Shown here: piece by piece, positions 15,457 to 25,696 of the stretch
Layout: every line of letters starts with the position of its first letter
How positions within the stretch are numbered: the first letter of the stretch is position 1
NCBI GenBank assembly: GCA_016716675.1
Contig: JADJVG010000003.1
Location: 200,001-264,000 of the forward strand
Length of the DNA stretch: 64,000 nucleotides
Reading direction: 5' to 3'
DNA from: Hyphomicrobium sp.
Lineage (GTDB): Bacteria > Pseudomonadota > Alphaproteobacteria > Rhizobiales > Hyphomicrobiaceae
The notes under the pieces: model-generated
Seen by the model: the letters and a program-made list of their open reading frames with translations, nothing else
Told to the model about the DNA's origin: nothing
Databases searched by the model: none
Position numbers and translations under genes: made by a program

Positions 15457-17904
15457 ATGACCGCTGCAGCGCCCAAGAAAATCCCCCCGCCGGAAGAGTA
15501 CGGCGCGGACAGCATTAAGATGCTGAAGGGACTCGACGCGGTTCGAAAGCGCCCCGGAATGTACATCGGCGACACCGACGATGGGTCGGGGTTGCATCAC
15601 ATGATTTACGAAGTCGTCGACAACGGCATCGACGAAGTTTTGGCAGGCCACGCCAAGTCATGTCAGGTGACGCTGAACCCCGACGGTTCGTGCACGGTGC
15701 GCGATGATGGTCGCGGCATTCCAGTCGGTATCAAGAATGATGACGACAACGATCCGAAACGCTCGGCGGCTGAAATCGTGTTCACCGAGCTGCACGCAGG
15801 CGGCAAGTTCGATCAGAATTCATACAAGGTGTCGGGCGGTTTGCACGGCGTCGGCGTGTCCGTCGTCAACGCGTTGTCAACTTGGCTCAAGTGCCGGATT
15901 TGGCGCAACGGCAAGGAGCACTACGTCGAATTCCGCAATGGCAACACCGTTGCGCCGCTCAAGGCCGTGGGCGACGGCAAGGGCGAGCGGGGCACCGAAG
16001 TCACGTTCCTGCCCTCCACCGAGACGTTCCACAACGTCATGGAGTTCGATTATCCGACGCTCGAGCATCGCTTGCGCGAGCTGGCGTTTCTGAACTCGGG
16101 CGCCAAGATCCGCCTGACGGACGCGCGCCACGCCGACATCAAGACCGAAGAATTCATGTACGAAGGCGGCACGGCGGAGTTCGTGCGCTATCTCGACCGT
16201 TCGAAGTCGTCGGCGCTGCCGGAACCGATCATGATCCGCGGCGAGAAAGACGGCATCGGTGTCGAAGTCGCGTTGTGGTGGAACGACAGCTATCACGAGA
16301 CGGTTCTGTCGTTCACGAACAACATTCCGCAGCGCGACGGCGGCACGCATTTGGCCGGTTTCCGCAGCGCGCTGACCCGCATCGTCAACAAGTACGCTGA
16401 CGATACCGGCATCGCGAAAAAGGAAAAGGTGACGATTTCCGGCGACGACGCGCGCGAAGGATTGACGTGCGTGCTGTCGGTCAAGGTGCCGGACCCGAAG
16501 TTTTCATCGCAGACCAAGGACAAACTGGTTTCATCTGAAGTGAAGCCGGTCGTTGAGAACACCGTTGGCGACCAATTGGGCGCGTGGTTCGAGGAACACC
16601 CGAAAGAAGCCAAGGTCATCGTCACCAAGATCTGCGAAGCTGCGATTGCGCGTGAAGCCGCGCGCAAGGCCCGCGATCTGACGCGCCGCAAAGGCGCGCT
16701 CGATGGTCTGCGGCTGCCGGGCGGACTGGCGGAGTGCCAGGATCGCGATGCTTCGAAGACCGAGCTGTTCATCGTCGAAGGCGACTCGGCTGGCGGGTCG
16801 GCAAAGCAGGGCCGCAAGCGCGAGTATCAGGCGGTGCTGCCGTTGCGCGGCAAAATCTTGAACGTCGAGCGCGCGCGTACCGACAAGATGCTGTCGTCCG
16901 AGCAGGTGACCAACATTATCGCAGCGCTGGGCACCGGCATCGGGCGCGAAGACTTCAAGCTCGAGAAGCTGCGCTATCACAAGATCATCATCATGACCGA
17001 CGCCGACGTTGACGGCGCGCACATTCGCACGCTGCTGCTGACGTTCTTCTACCGGCAGATGAACGAACTGGTCGCACAGGGCCACGTCTATATTGCGCAG
17101 CCGCCGCTTTACAAAGTCCAGCGCGGCAAGTCGCACACCTACCTCAAGGATCAGCGGGCGCTGGAAGACTTCCTGATCGATCAGGGCCTCAACGATGCGG
17201 TGCTGGTCGCAGGCGACGGCACCGAGCGCGCTGGTCGCGATCTGCGCGACATCGTCGAGCAGGCAAGGCAAGTGACCAATGGCATCAACGGACTGCACAC
17301 GCGCTATAACCGCTCAGTTGTTGAGCAGGGCGCCATTGGCGGCGTGTTCGATCCCGCGCTGTTGCAGTCGGCTGAGAAAGCGAACGCGGCGGCCGCCAAG
17401 ATCGCGCAACGCCTCGACGACATCGCCGACGAAATGGAAACCGGTTGGGAAGGCCGCTTCGGCAACGACGGCTTCGTGTTCAAGCGGCAGGTGCGGGGCG
17501 TCACCGAGGTTCATACCCTCGACCGCAATCTGCTGGGATCGCTCGACGCGCGACGGTTGAACGAACGCTTTGGGCATCTCAACGAGACCTATGGCATGGC
17601 TGCCAAGCTGCGCCGCAAGGACAAGTTCGACGTGATCCACGGGCCGCGCACGCTGCTTGATGCGGTCTACGAGACAGGCCGCAAGGGCGTCGATTTGCAG
17701 CGCTATAAAGGTCTCGGCGAAATGAACCCCGAGCAACTTTGGGAAACGACGCTCGATCCGAGCATCCGCACGCTGCTGCAGGTCAAGATCGATGACATTG
17801 CCGCAGCTGATGAGATTTTCTCAAAGCTCATGGGCGACGTCGTCGAGCCGCGCCGCGAGTTCATCCAGGACAACGCGCTGAATGTTTCGAACTTGGATGT
17901 TTGA
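15457..17904 (+). CDS. gyrB: DNA gyrase subunit B
   Basis: ATPase subunit of the type II topoisomerase that introduces negative supercoils. The 815 residues carry the GHKL fold motifs (EVVDNGIDE near residue 50, DDGRGIP, GGLHGVGVSVVNALS), the TOPRIM region with EGDSAGGSAKQGR (about 435) and DADVDGAHIRTLLL, and the terminal YKGLGEMNPEQLWETT. AAAGG lies 6 bases before the ATG. A 149-base gap after recF probably carries its own promoter. The gene end is 14 bases from the convergent DUF4112 gene. Confidence 0.97.
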   Translation: MTAAAPKKIPPPEEYGADSIKMLKGLDAVRKRPGMYIGDTDDGSGLHHMIYEVVDNGIDEVLAGHAKSCQVTLNPDGSCTVRDDGRGIPVGIKNDDDNDPKRSAAEIVFTELHAGGKFDQNSYKVSGGLHGVGVSVVNALSTWLKCRIWRNGKEHYVEFRNGNTVAPLKAVGDGKGERGTEVTFLPSTETFHNVMEFDYPTLEHRLRELAFLNSGAKIRLTDARHADIKTEEFMYEGGTAEFVRYLDRSKSSALPEPIMIRGEKDGIGVEVALWWNDSYHETVLSFTNNIPQRDGGTHLAGFRSALTRIVNKYADDTGIAKKEKVTISGDDAREGLTCVLSVKVPDPKFSSQTKDKLVSSEVKPVVENTVGDQLGAWFEEHPKEAKVIVTKICEAAIAREAARKARDLTRRKGALDGLRLPGGLAECQDRDASKTELFIVEGDSAGGSAKQGRKREYQAVLPLRGKILNVERARTDKMLSSEQVTNIIAALGTGIGREDFKLEKLRYHKIIIMTDADVDGAHIRTLLLTFFYRQMNELVAQGHVYIAQPPLYKVQRGKSHTYLKDQRALEDFLIDQGLNDAVLVAGDGTERAGRDLRDIVEQARQVTNGINGLHTRYNRSVVEQGAIGGVFDPALLQSAEKANAAAAKIAQRLDDIADEMETGWEGRFGNDGFVFKRQVRGVTEVHTLDRNLLGSLDARRLNERFGHLNETYGMAAKLRRKDKFDVIHGPRTLLDAVYETGRKGVDLQRYKGLGEMNPEQLWETTLDPSIRTLLQVKIDDIAAADEIFSKLMGDVVEPRREFIQDNALNVSNLDV

Positions 17905-17918
17905 TGTTCTGCTAACGG

Positions 17919-18446
17919 TTAGAGTTCGACGTAATCCACTTCAATCGTGCCGGGAGCGGAACTGAGCCCACGCAAGCCCTGCTTCTCGACGTGTTTTTTC
18001 AGCAGTGCGATGTTCTTGACGTTGGCCTTGTAGGCCACGTCGAAAATATCGCCAGCGAAAGGAACCGCGCCGATCACGGTATCGATGGCGACGTTGCCCG
18101 CCATACGCGCGAGCACCAGCTTGGAGACGCCGAGCTGCTTGGCTTCCCAGATCAGATAGCTTGAGATCGACGCGGAGATCGCGTCGCCGATGCCGGGCAA
18201 TAGGCCGAGCAGCGCATCGACGCCCATTCTGATGTTGGTGCCTGGAATCTGGAAGGCGCTGTCCATGATCCGCGCCAGCGCGTCGAGCCGCGCCAGGGAC
18301 AGGTCCGCATCGGCTGCGGCCGGCTTGTGCGCGTGGTCTGCGCCACGGGCCCCAGTGGGCGGCACGGCGAAGTCGGCAAATCGGGTATTTGGCACGGTGC
18401 ACGCTCCAAGCGACGGACCGGATACGGCGGCCCTGCGGATCATCAT
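17919..18446 (-). CDS. DUF4112 domain protein
   Basis: A 175-residue protein. Residues about 60-165 match the DUF4112 pattern: LDALARIMDSAFQIPGT, then GVDALLGLLPGIGDAISA, LGVSKLVLARMAGNVAID, and IGAVPFAGDIFDVAYKANVKN. The two Pro-Gly-Asp hydrophobic hairpins suggest membrane association. The first 50 residues are poorly conserved. The biochemical role of the family is unknown. Confidence 0.85.
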   Translation of the reverse strand: MMIRRAAVSGPSLGACTVPNTRFADFAVPPTGARGADHAHKPAAADADLSLARLDALARIMDSAFQIPGTNIRMGVDALLGLLPGIGDAISASISSYLIWEAKQLGVSKLVLARMAGNVAIDTVIGAVPFAGDIFDVAYKANVKNIALLKKHVEKQGLRGLSSAPGTIEVDYVEL

Positions 18447-18543
18447 TTGGGGTGCCTGGACGCAGCTTCAAGGATCGCCCGATGTTGCGCCGGGCGGTTT
18501 CTAATGGGGAAGGTCGTGGAGCGTGCTGGTGCCACCCACACAC

Positions 18544-19213
18544 TTAGCGCTTGGCGACAAACGCGAAATTGTTGGCGATGCCGAAAACATTCCAAAGGCC
18601 TCGGCGGACCAGGCCATCCAGGCCGCCCTTGATGCCCAACGAGGGCGTCATGCTTTCAATTTTGAAATCGAGGCCTTCAAGTGTCGCGCGGACGTTCGCC
18701 AAGTTATAGCGGCGGGTTGCGTTGCCCTTGCCGAACAAACGCCAGACTGGCCCCGCGCGTTCATCCTGGATGTCGAAATAAAGAACGCCGCCGGGGGCAA
18801 CGGAGGCGGCGAACTTGCCGATGACACGATCGAAGTCGACGTGCTTCGTGTAGAATAGGTCGTTGACCAGCACGATGTCGTAGAGTGTGGTTGGTTCAAA
18901 CGCGGCAACGTCGAGGGTGCGAAAGCTGCATGGCGCGATCAGAGCGCTGGCCGACAGGGCGTGATGAAGTGCGATAAGGCGTTCGTCGATATCGAACGAG
19001 TCGATGATCGCGCCGGGTAGGCGTGTGTAGAACTCCAGCGAACGGGCCGCAGGCCGCATTCAAGATGCGCAGCGGACGGCGTTCAAGTTCGGAGCCGAGT
19101 GTGCGGGCCATCAGATCGAAGCGGCGCGCATTCACAAAGAAATCGATTTCACTCGCGGGGCTGCCTGATAAGTGGCGGTGCAGCTTATTTTTATAGAATG
19201 TCTCGCGTTCCAC
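18544..19213 (-). pseudogene. SAM-dependent methyltransferase gene split by a frameshift
   Basis: The N-terminal part (VERETFYKNKL..., from a GTG near 19213) runs in one frame to the motif I region PLRILNAACGP. The rest (RSLEFYTRLPGAIIDSFDIDE ... SVAPGGVLYFDIQD ... NNFAFVAKR) continues in the next frame from about 19045. One extra base in the GGCCC run on the minus strand explains the shift. Joined, the product is a class I methyltransferase of about 220 residues with motif I, an acidic DIDE strand end and an APGG post-I loop. It is either a recent pseudogene or a sequence error. The substrate is unknown. Confidence 0.65.
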
Positions 19214-19497
19214 CAATCCGTTTGGACCGCGACAGTCCGAATGGGTTGACGCTGCGTGTGACGTGCTGCCAGCGCATCTTGCCAATATATGCGCGTCCGT
19301 TCGCGCAGTGATGGTATCCAAGCGTCCTCGCCTAGGTTTTGGGGCCTATTCCGCCATCGTGGCAAGTTTGCCCGTCGATCGCTACATAAGCGGTCAGTGC
19401 CGAATTGGCACGTAGGCTGATGAATTAACCTTTCTTTTGATCTACTGGCCAGAGGATAGCGCGGGCCATGGCCGCGCCGCTCCGCGCTCAGCCGGTG

Positions 19498-21289
19498 TCA
19501 GCTTTTCTTTCGGAGCGGGAACGCCCGCGTTTCGCGGCCTGCGGCTTTCGCAGCGCCTTGCAGTTCGGCACGGAAGATGTCGCGCCGCTCGTGAATGGAG
19601 GCGATCACCAAGCCGGTTGGCACGCCGATGCCAACCAACGCGGCTTCGGAAAGCTGCAAGCTGGCTTCAATGGTTTCCGGAACGGCATCCGTCACGCCGA
19701 GCGCATAGAGGCGGCTGGCGTGGGCTGCGTCCTGGCGCGGGCGACGATGACGAGTTTCGATAGGCATCACGCAAGGCTTTGACGATCTCATCGATCTCCG
19801 ACTGCGTGTGAATGGTGATAATGGCAGCCTTCGCGGTGGCCAGGCCGCAGTGCTTGAGAAATTCGATCTGACGCACGTCGCCATAGAACACCGGCTTGCC
19901 CTCACGCCGGGCCTTGCTGACGATGATCGGTTCACGATCGGCGGCGATATAGGGCACTTTGTGCTCGCTCAGCATCTCGCCGATCAACTGGCCGACGCGG
20001 CCGTAGCCGACAACCAGCGCTTTCGGCTGGCCGTCGCCGATAGATGGCAGAACGGTGAGGCCGGGGTCGGCTGCGGTGGCCGGCGCGACGCGCTGGGCGA
20101 GCTGCCGTCCAAAGCGCCAGGCCAGGGGGATGGCGGCCATCGATAGAGCGACGGACGTCAGCAGCATACTCGTCACTTCGGCGGTGACGAGGCCGTAGGT
20201 GAGCGCGAGTGTCAGAATGACGAAGGCAAATTCGCCGCCCGGCGCGAGCACTGCTGCCGTTTCGATAGCCGCTGATTTCGAGACGCTGAACATGCGCGCG
20301 AGCCCGTAAATCACGACAGCCTGCAGAGCGAACAGGCCGACGGTGGTGACGACGATAGCTACCGGGTGCGCCAAAATCGTCCCGAAGTCGAGGCTGAGGC
20401 CGACCGAAAAAAAGAACACCCCGAGGAGCAACGATTTGACCGGTTCAATGGCGGCTGCGACCGCACGGCGGTATTCGGTTTCGGCCAACATCAGGCCGGC
20501 AACGAAGGCGCCGAGTGCCATGGAGAGGCCGGCGGCTGCGGTCGCGAAACTGGTGCCAACCGCGACGAACAGCGTTGTCGCGATGAACAAATCATGGTTC
20601 TGGGTTTGCGCCACCATCTGGAACAGCGGGCGCAGCAAGTAGCGGCCAACGACAATAATGAGGGCGAGCGCTGCCGCCGCCTGAGCGAGCGCCATACCGA
20701 TGCCGCCGATAATCGAGCCGTTCGCCGTCGGGTCCAAGGCGCCGACGAGGAACAGGATCGGCACGACCGCAAGGTCTTGGAATAAGAGGATAGCAAAGCT
20801 GGTGCGCCCGGCCGTCGATGAAAGGCGTTTTTGCTGGGCCATCATCTCGATAACGACGGCGGTTGACGACAGCGACAACGCCGCGCCGATGACCAGAGCG
20901 GCGACAGGGGCCTGCCCGCCGGCGATGGCACACAGCGCAATCAACACGGTCGAAATGATCACTTGCAAGGCGCCGAGGCCGAACACCAAGCGGCGCATGG
21001 TCAGCAGGCGTTCGAACGACAGTTCAAGACCGATCAGGAACAGAAGAAAAACAACACCCAGTTCGGCCAGTACGCCGACCCGTTCCGGGTTGGTGACCGT
21101 GATCCACTGAATACCGGGAACTATCGGCGCAAGCGCACCCAGACCCTTGGGGCTCAGAATCGCGCCAGCAATTAGAAAGCCAAGGACCGGGCTGATGCGG
21201 AAGCGATGCATGACCGGAACAACGACGCCAGCCGTGCCAAGCACGAGCAGGGCATCTTTGTAAACTCCAAGGTCGATCGGCGCTGCCAT
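19498..21289 (-). pseudogene. Kef/YbaL-type K+/H+ antiporter, frameshifted in the regulatory domain
   Basis: The start at 21289 has a strong GAGGAG site; longer frames upstream lack one. About 12 membrane spans of the CPA2 family fill the first ~390 residues (FLIAGAILSPKGLG, SLSSTAVVIEMMAQQKR, FQDLAVVPILF, LGAFVAGLMLAETEYR). A RCK/TrkA-N nucleotide-binding domain follows (ALVVGYGRVGQLIGEML). Near 19735-19765 the reading frame changes twice: RDAYRN, then LVIVARA, then QDAAHASRLYALGV lie in three frames, each needing one missing base. The tail ends at 19498. The pump part is intact; the sensor domain would be truncated. Confidence 0.7.
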
Positions 21290-21576
21290 CAGTCTCCTCT
21301 CTGCTCTTAATGATTCACCACTATGAACGCTGCGCCGCGCTTCGCAACCCTGACAGTGACGCAGACCAGACAGCATCCAGTGCCGATCGATGATGCGCGC
21401 CAATGCAACTCCGGTCGCGACGCGTGCGGCGGAAGAAGTGCTCAGGTCCATAGTTAACTAGGTATTAGCGGAAGTCTCGTAATTGTTGAGATCAGCGAAG
21501 CTAGCGAGAGCCGGCCGGCGCTGTCTGCGAAACATGAGAGCTTCCGAAATTTTTGCGTGTGGGGCGTTGGGAACTG

Positions 21577-23952
21577 ATGGGGTGGTTTAACCGCCAAAGG
21601 CCGGTGGCGCCGCAAAGCGATGGTGGGACCGCGCATAAGCCGCCACCGCTGCCGTATCCTTTTCAGGCTATCTCCGATTTTGCATTCCGGCCGGCAAGCC
21701 AGACCACGGCGCCGGCATCAGCTCCGGTTGAGGTGATGAGCGCGGGCCGCGGGTTCGTGCGGCGCACCTTCTCTAAGCTGCCCTTGAAGTACCGCCTGCT
21801 CATTCTTGCGCCTCTGGCCGCCGGTACGGTGACGATGGCGTCGCTGCTGACGATGATGGTCTATTATACGGTGACGTTTCCGCACCCGTTATCGATGCGG
21901 AACAAGGAGCGCGCACCGGTCATTCGCATCCTGGCACGCGATGGTTCCGTGCTTGCGGAACGCGGCGCGGCTGCTGACTATATGCCGCTCGATCTGTTGC
22001 CGCGCCATGTGCAAGGCGCGGTCATCGCCACCGAGGATCGGCGCTTCTTCGATCACTATGGTCTTGATCCCGTTGGTCTAATCCGCGCATTTTTTGCGAA
22101 TCTGCGCGCCGGCCGTTTCGCGCAAGGCGGTTCGACCCTCACGCAGCAACTCGCTAAGAATCTGTTTTTGACGCCGGATCGCACGCTATCGCGCAAGATC
22201 GAGGAGTTGGGTCTGGCGTTGTGGCTAGAATTGCGGTTGTCGAAGGCCGACATCCTCGAACTCTATCTCAATCGCGTCTATTTCGGCGGCGGCGCCTATG
22301 GCATCGAAGCTGCGAGCCAGCGCTATTTCGACAAATCGGCGCGCGAAATGACGATCGCTGAAGCGGCGTTGATTGCAGGGCTTTTGAAAGCGCCGTCGAA
22401 ATATTCGCCGGCCTCGAGTCCCGGCGCAGCGCGTGCTCGCAGCCGCGTGGTGCTCGCGAAAATGCTGGAAGCCGGGGTCATCGGCGTCGAAGACGAACGC
22501 AAGGCGCTGGAAGAACGCATCGTCTTCTATGAACCGAAGACGCAAAGAGACACCAGCGGCATTGAGTATGCCATCGACTTCGTCTTGGAGCGGTTGCCGC
22601 CGCTGCTGGGTGGCGGTCACGCCGAAGTGGTTGTCGAGACGACGCTCGACGCCACTCTGCAACGCCGCGCCAATGAGATCGTCAGCAAGGCATTGGCGAA
22701 AAATGGCGCAGCCCTCGGCGTGTCGCAAGCGGCCGTTGCCGTGCTCGACACTGATGGCGGCATCCGCGCGCTGGTCGGCGGGCGGAATTATGCCGAGAGC
22801 CAGTTCAATCGCGCGGTGAAAGCACACCGGCAACCCGGCTCGGCGTTCAAGCCGTTCGTTTATCTGGCTGCGCTTGAGTCGGGCATGACTCCTGAGACGA
22901 TCACCTACGATCTGCCGTTGAGCATCGACGGTTGGGCGCCGCGCAACGATAATGGCCAGTATACCGGTGAATTGACCCTGCGGCGGGCCCTCGCGCAATC
23001 GGTCAATACGGTGGCCGTCCGCCTCAACCAAGGTGTTGGAGCTCAGCGCACAATTGCTGTTGCGCAGCGCCTCGGCATCAAGAGCGATCTGCGCGAAGAG
23101 CCGTCGCTGGCGCTGGGCACGTCGGAAGTCACGCTGCTGGAAATGACCGGCGCCTATGGTGTGTTCGGCAATGGCGGAACGGCCATCGAGCCGCATGCCA
23201 TTCGTCGTGTCCGCATGAGTTCCGGCCGCGTGCTGTACGTGCGGGACGTGCCGCGCACGGCGCAGATCATCGACCCGCTCACCGTCGGGGCCATGAACGA
23301 TATGCTGAATGCGGCGCTGGTGTTCGGCACCGGCAAACGCGCCGGCATCGCCAATCATCCGGCAGCCGGAAAGACCGGCACGACCCAAGATTTCCGCGAC
23401 GCCTGGTTCATTGGCTACACCAGCCATCTGACGGCGGGCGTCTGGCTTGGCAACGATAACGGCAAGCCGATGAATCGCGCCATGGGCGGCGGGCTGCCGG
23501 CGGAAATCTGGCATCAGATCATGGACATCGGACACGCTGGTAAAGCGCCGTTAGCTCTGCCGGGCACGATGCGTCAGATGCCGGGCGCGGCGGACCCGCA
23601 AGTCGCGGCGCTGCCGTGGACGCCACCAGCGGCGCACACGCCGCGCGTGGGGCGCATTCTGGAAAATCTGCCGTGGCTTTCAGGTCCTGCCGAGCCGAAG
23701 CCGTCAATCGCGATGCCGGAGCTGCCGCCGCAAAAGCCTGCAATCGTCAATGCCGCCGTGGCTCCGCGTGTACCCGTGCCTGCCAATACAAAAGCAGCGC
23801 CGTCCGCATATCCGCGCGAGCAGATCAACGAAGATTTTATTGCCAAGGCGCTGGCCGAGAGCGACGTGCAAACCGCGGCGGGCAGGCCGGCTGAAGCTGC
23901 AGCAACGCCCGAGCGGCCGCGCGGGATGATGTCTCTTGGCGGTTGGTGGTAG
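21577..23952 (+). CDS. Penicillin-binding protein 1A (bifunctional transglycosylase/transpeptidase)
   Basis: Class A PBP building the peptidoglycan sacculus. From the ATG at 21577 it has 791 residues; an in-frame TTG lies 24 bases upstream. A cytoplasmic tail is followed by one membrane span (ILAPLAAGTVTMASLLTMMV). The GT51 domain shows EDRRFFDHYGLD and GGSTLTQQLAKN. The transpeptidase domain has the SxxK serine in RQPGSAFKPF, SVN, and KTGTTQDFRDAWFIGYT. A Pro/Ala-rich tail of about 130 residues ends the protein. It is divergent from the Kef-type gene. Confidence 0.93.
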   Translation: MGWFNRQRPVAPQSDGGTAHKPPPLPYPFQAISDFAFRPASQTTAPASAPVEVMSAGRGFVRRTFSKLPLKYRLLILAPLAAGTVTMASLLTMMVYYTVTFPHPLSMRNKERAPVIRILARDGSVLAERGAAADYMPLDLLPRHVQGAVIATEDRRFFDHYGLDPVGLIRAFFANLRAGRFAQGGSTLTQQLAKNLFLTPDRTLSRKIEELGLALWLELRLSKADILELYLNRVYFGGGAYGIEAASQRYFDKSAREMTIAEAALIAGLLKAPSKYSPASSPGAARARSRVVLAKMLEAGVIGVEDERKALEERIVFYEPKTQRDTSGIEYAIDFVLERLPPLLGGGHAEVVVETTLDATLQRRANEIVSKALAKNGAALGVSQAAVAVLDTDGGIRALVGGRNYAESQFNRAVKAHRQPGSAFKPFVYLAALESGMTPETITYDLPLSIDGWAPRNDNGQYTGELTLRRALAQSVNTVAVRLNQGVGAQRTIAVAQRLGIKSDLREEPSLALGTSEVTLLEMTGAYGVFGNGGTAIEPHAIRRVRMSSGRVLYVRDVPRTAQIIDPLTVGAMNDMLNAALVFGTGKRAGIANHPAAGKTGTTQDFRDAWFIGYTSHLTAGVWLGNDNGKPMNRAMGGGLPAEIWHQIMDIGHAGKAPLALPGTMRQMPGAADPQVAALPWTPPAAHTPRVGRILENLPWLSGPAEPKPSIAMPELPPQKPAIVNAAVAPRVPVPANTKAAPSAYPREQINEDFIAKALAESDVQTAAGRPAEAAATPERPRGMMSLGGWW

Positions 23953-23955
23953 GCT

Positions 23956-24729
23956 TTAGACGGCCAGCGCGTCGCTGGAGCCGTAGCGGTGAAGGTCGAG
24001 GCCATACACTAGCAGCCACGTCTTGGCCGCCTGAAACTCTGGGTAAGCCTTCTTCACCAGGGCCCAGAAGTGCGGGCCGTGATTCATTTCAGCGAGATGC
24101 GCGACCTCGTGGGCCGCAACGTAGTCGAGGATGTGCGGCGGCGCCAGAATGAGCCGCCAGGAAAACGACAGCACGCCCGTTGAAGAACATGAGCCCCAGC
24201 GGCTGGTTTGATCGCGGACCGCGATCTTCTTGGATTTGAGGCGTAAAGTGCGTGTGTGATGGCTGACGCGCGCGGCCAGATCTTTGCGCGCTTCTTCAAA
24301 CAACCAATCGCGCAAGCGGCGAGGTGCGGTGTCGCGCGATCCGGGCACGCGGATCTCGGGGCGATGGCCGTCAACCGCAACGACGGTGACGATGCGGGTC
24401 TGCAGATCGCCGGTGAACACGACCTTATGTGGCTCGCCTCTGAGCGGCATGGCCACGCCATCACCGAACGGCACGGGGTCCGGAAGGCTGTCGAGGCGTT
24501 CGCGCACCCAATCGATGTGACGATTGAGGAATGTGCCGGCTTCATCGAGATCACATTGCACAGGGATCGTCACGATGATGGCGCGGCTCGTGCGGCTCAC
24601 GCGCAGTGTCAAGCGGCGCGCACCCGGATGACGGCGCACCTGCACTTGAGCGCTGATGTCATCAATGCGGCCAGCTGGTTTTTTGACCGCGGCCCTTTTG
24701 GAAGACGCTAACGCTCTTGCCTTCCGCAT
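23956..24729 (-). CDS. YgjP-like zinc metallopeptidase (M48/SprT type)
   Basis: A 257-residue protein with the C-terminal motif HEVAHLAEMNHGPHFW (about residues 208-223): two zinc-binding histidines and Glu of HExxH plus a third His, as in the YgjP/DUF45 family. The preceding SRWGSCSSTGVLSFSWRLILAPP block is also family-specific. Cytosolic, with no signal peptide. It is convergent with PBP1A with 3 bases between stops. The physiological substrate is not established. Confidence 0.88.
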   Translation of the reverse strand: MRKARALASSKRAAVKKPAGRIDDISAQVQVRRHPGARRLTLRVSRTSRAIIVTIPVQCDLDEAGTFLNRHIDWVRERLDSLPDPVPFGDGVAMPLRGEPHKVVFTGDLQTRIVTVVAVDGHRPEIRVPGSRDTAPRRLRDWLFEEARKDLAARVSHHTRTLRLKSKKIAVRDQTSRWGSCSSTGVLSFSWRLILAPPHILDYVAAHEVAHLAEMNHGPHFWALVKKAYPEFQAAKTWLLVYGLDLHRYGSSDALAV

Positions 24730-24921
24730 GCGAGGAGACTCCTGGAATTCAAATCTCTGAGGAATGATCTAACCAATCGCACAGAAAAGCTAGTTACTTA
24801 AAACGTGTTCGCATCACACGCATCAAGTAGCAAGCTTCTTTGCGTCGCTCCAGCATGAATGTTGGATTGTGGCTGCGCGATGTGAAACTGTGGCTGCGTG
24901 GTCGCAGACACTGAAACGCCG

Positions 24922-25530
24922 TTATGGCAGCGCAGCACCAAGCGCGCTTACGAGTTCGTCAACATTGGTCGTGTGCGGCAACGGAGACATGAAGACACCG
25001 TCTTTGCCCATCAGATAAAAAATCGCCGAGTGATCGTAGGAGTAGCTGTCAGGCGTCTTGTCGTCGGTGACTTTCTGATAATAGACGCGGTATGTTTTGG
25101 CAGCGGCTGCAACCTCTTCCGCCGAGCCCGTCAGACCGACGAGGCGCGGATGAAAGCTCTTGAGATAGGTTGCGAGTTTTTCCGGTGTGTCGCGCGCAGC
25201 GTCGAGCGTAATGAAGATCGGCACGACATCGGCAGCCTTGGCACCAAGTTTGTCGAGTGCCGCCGACATGACCTGCAGGCCGGATGGACAAATGTCCGGG
25301 CAGTTCGTGAAGCCAAAGAAGACCAGCATATACTTGCCGAGAAAATCTTTGTCAGTCACGCGCTTGCCAGTCTGGTCAGTGAGCGCGAAGGGGCCGCCAA
25401 CCAAGGGTTTCCCTGTCACGACGGTACCGGCCGGCACGGATGATGGCCCGGTGCCCGATACCGCGATGTAGGCCAAAAGGCCACCAGCGATCAAGCCGCC
25501 AGCGACGAGCCCAATGATACGGCTGTTCAT
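24922..25530 (-). CDS. SCO1/SenC copper chaperone
   Basis: Membrane-anchored thioredoxin-fold protein that delivers copper to the CuA centre of cytochrome c oxidase. An N-terminal span (IGLVAGGLIAGGLLAYIAV) precedes the copper motif CPDIC (Cys77, Cys81) and the distal ligand His in SYDHSAIF (about 167). The 202 residues fit the family. It is divergent from regB; in Rhodobacter the homologue senC/prrC sits between regB and regA, so this cluster keeps the same three functions in rearranged order. Confidence 0.93.
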   Translation of the reverse strand: MNSRIIGLVAGGLIAGGLLAYIAVSGTGPSSVPAGTVVTGKPLVGGPFALTDQTGKRVTDKDFLGKYMLVFFGFTNCPDICPSGLQVMSAALDKLGAKAADVVPIFITLDAARDTPEKLATYLKSFHPRLVGLTGSAEEVAAAAKTYRVYYQKVTDDKTPDSYSYDHSAIFYLMGKDGVFMSPLPHTTNVDELVSALGAALP

Positions 25531-25696
25531 GCGCTTGAAGTCTCCAGACTGGATTGAGTATGCATGCTAGGATTTTGGGCGATTGAGCTGCTCGACACAA
25601 GCCGGACGGCGCTGCGGCGTGCCGTCACCGGCGGGTGCCGCAATCTCGATCGCCATTGTGGAGCAATCGGTTTCAGCGGAGCGGGACGCACGTGCG

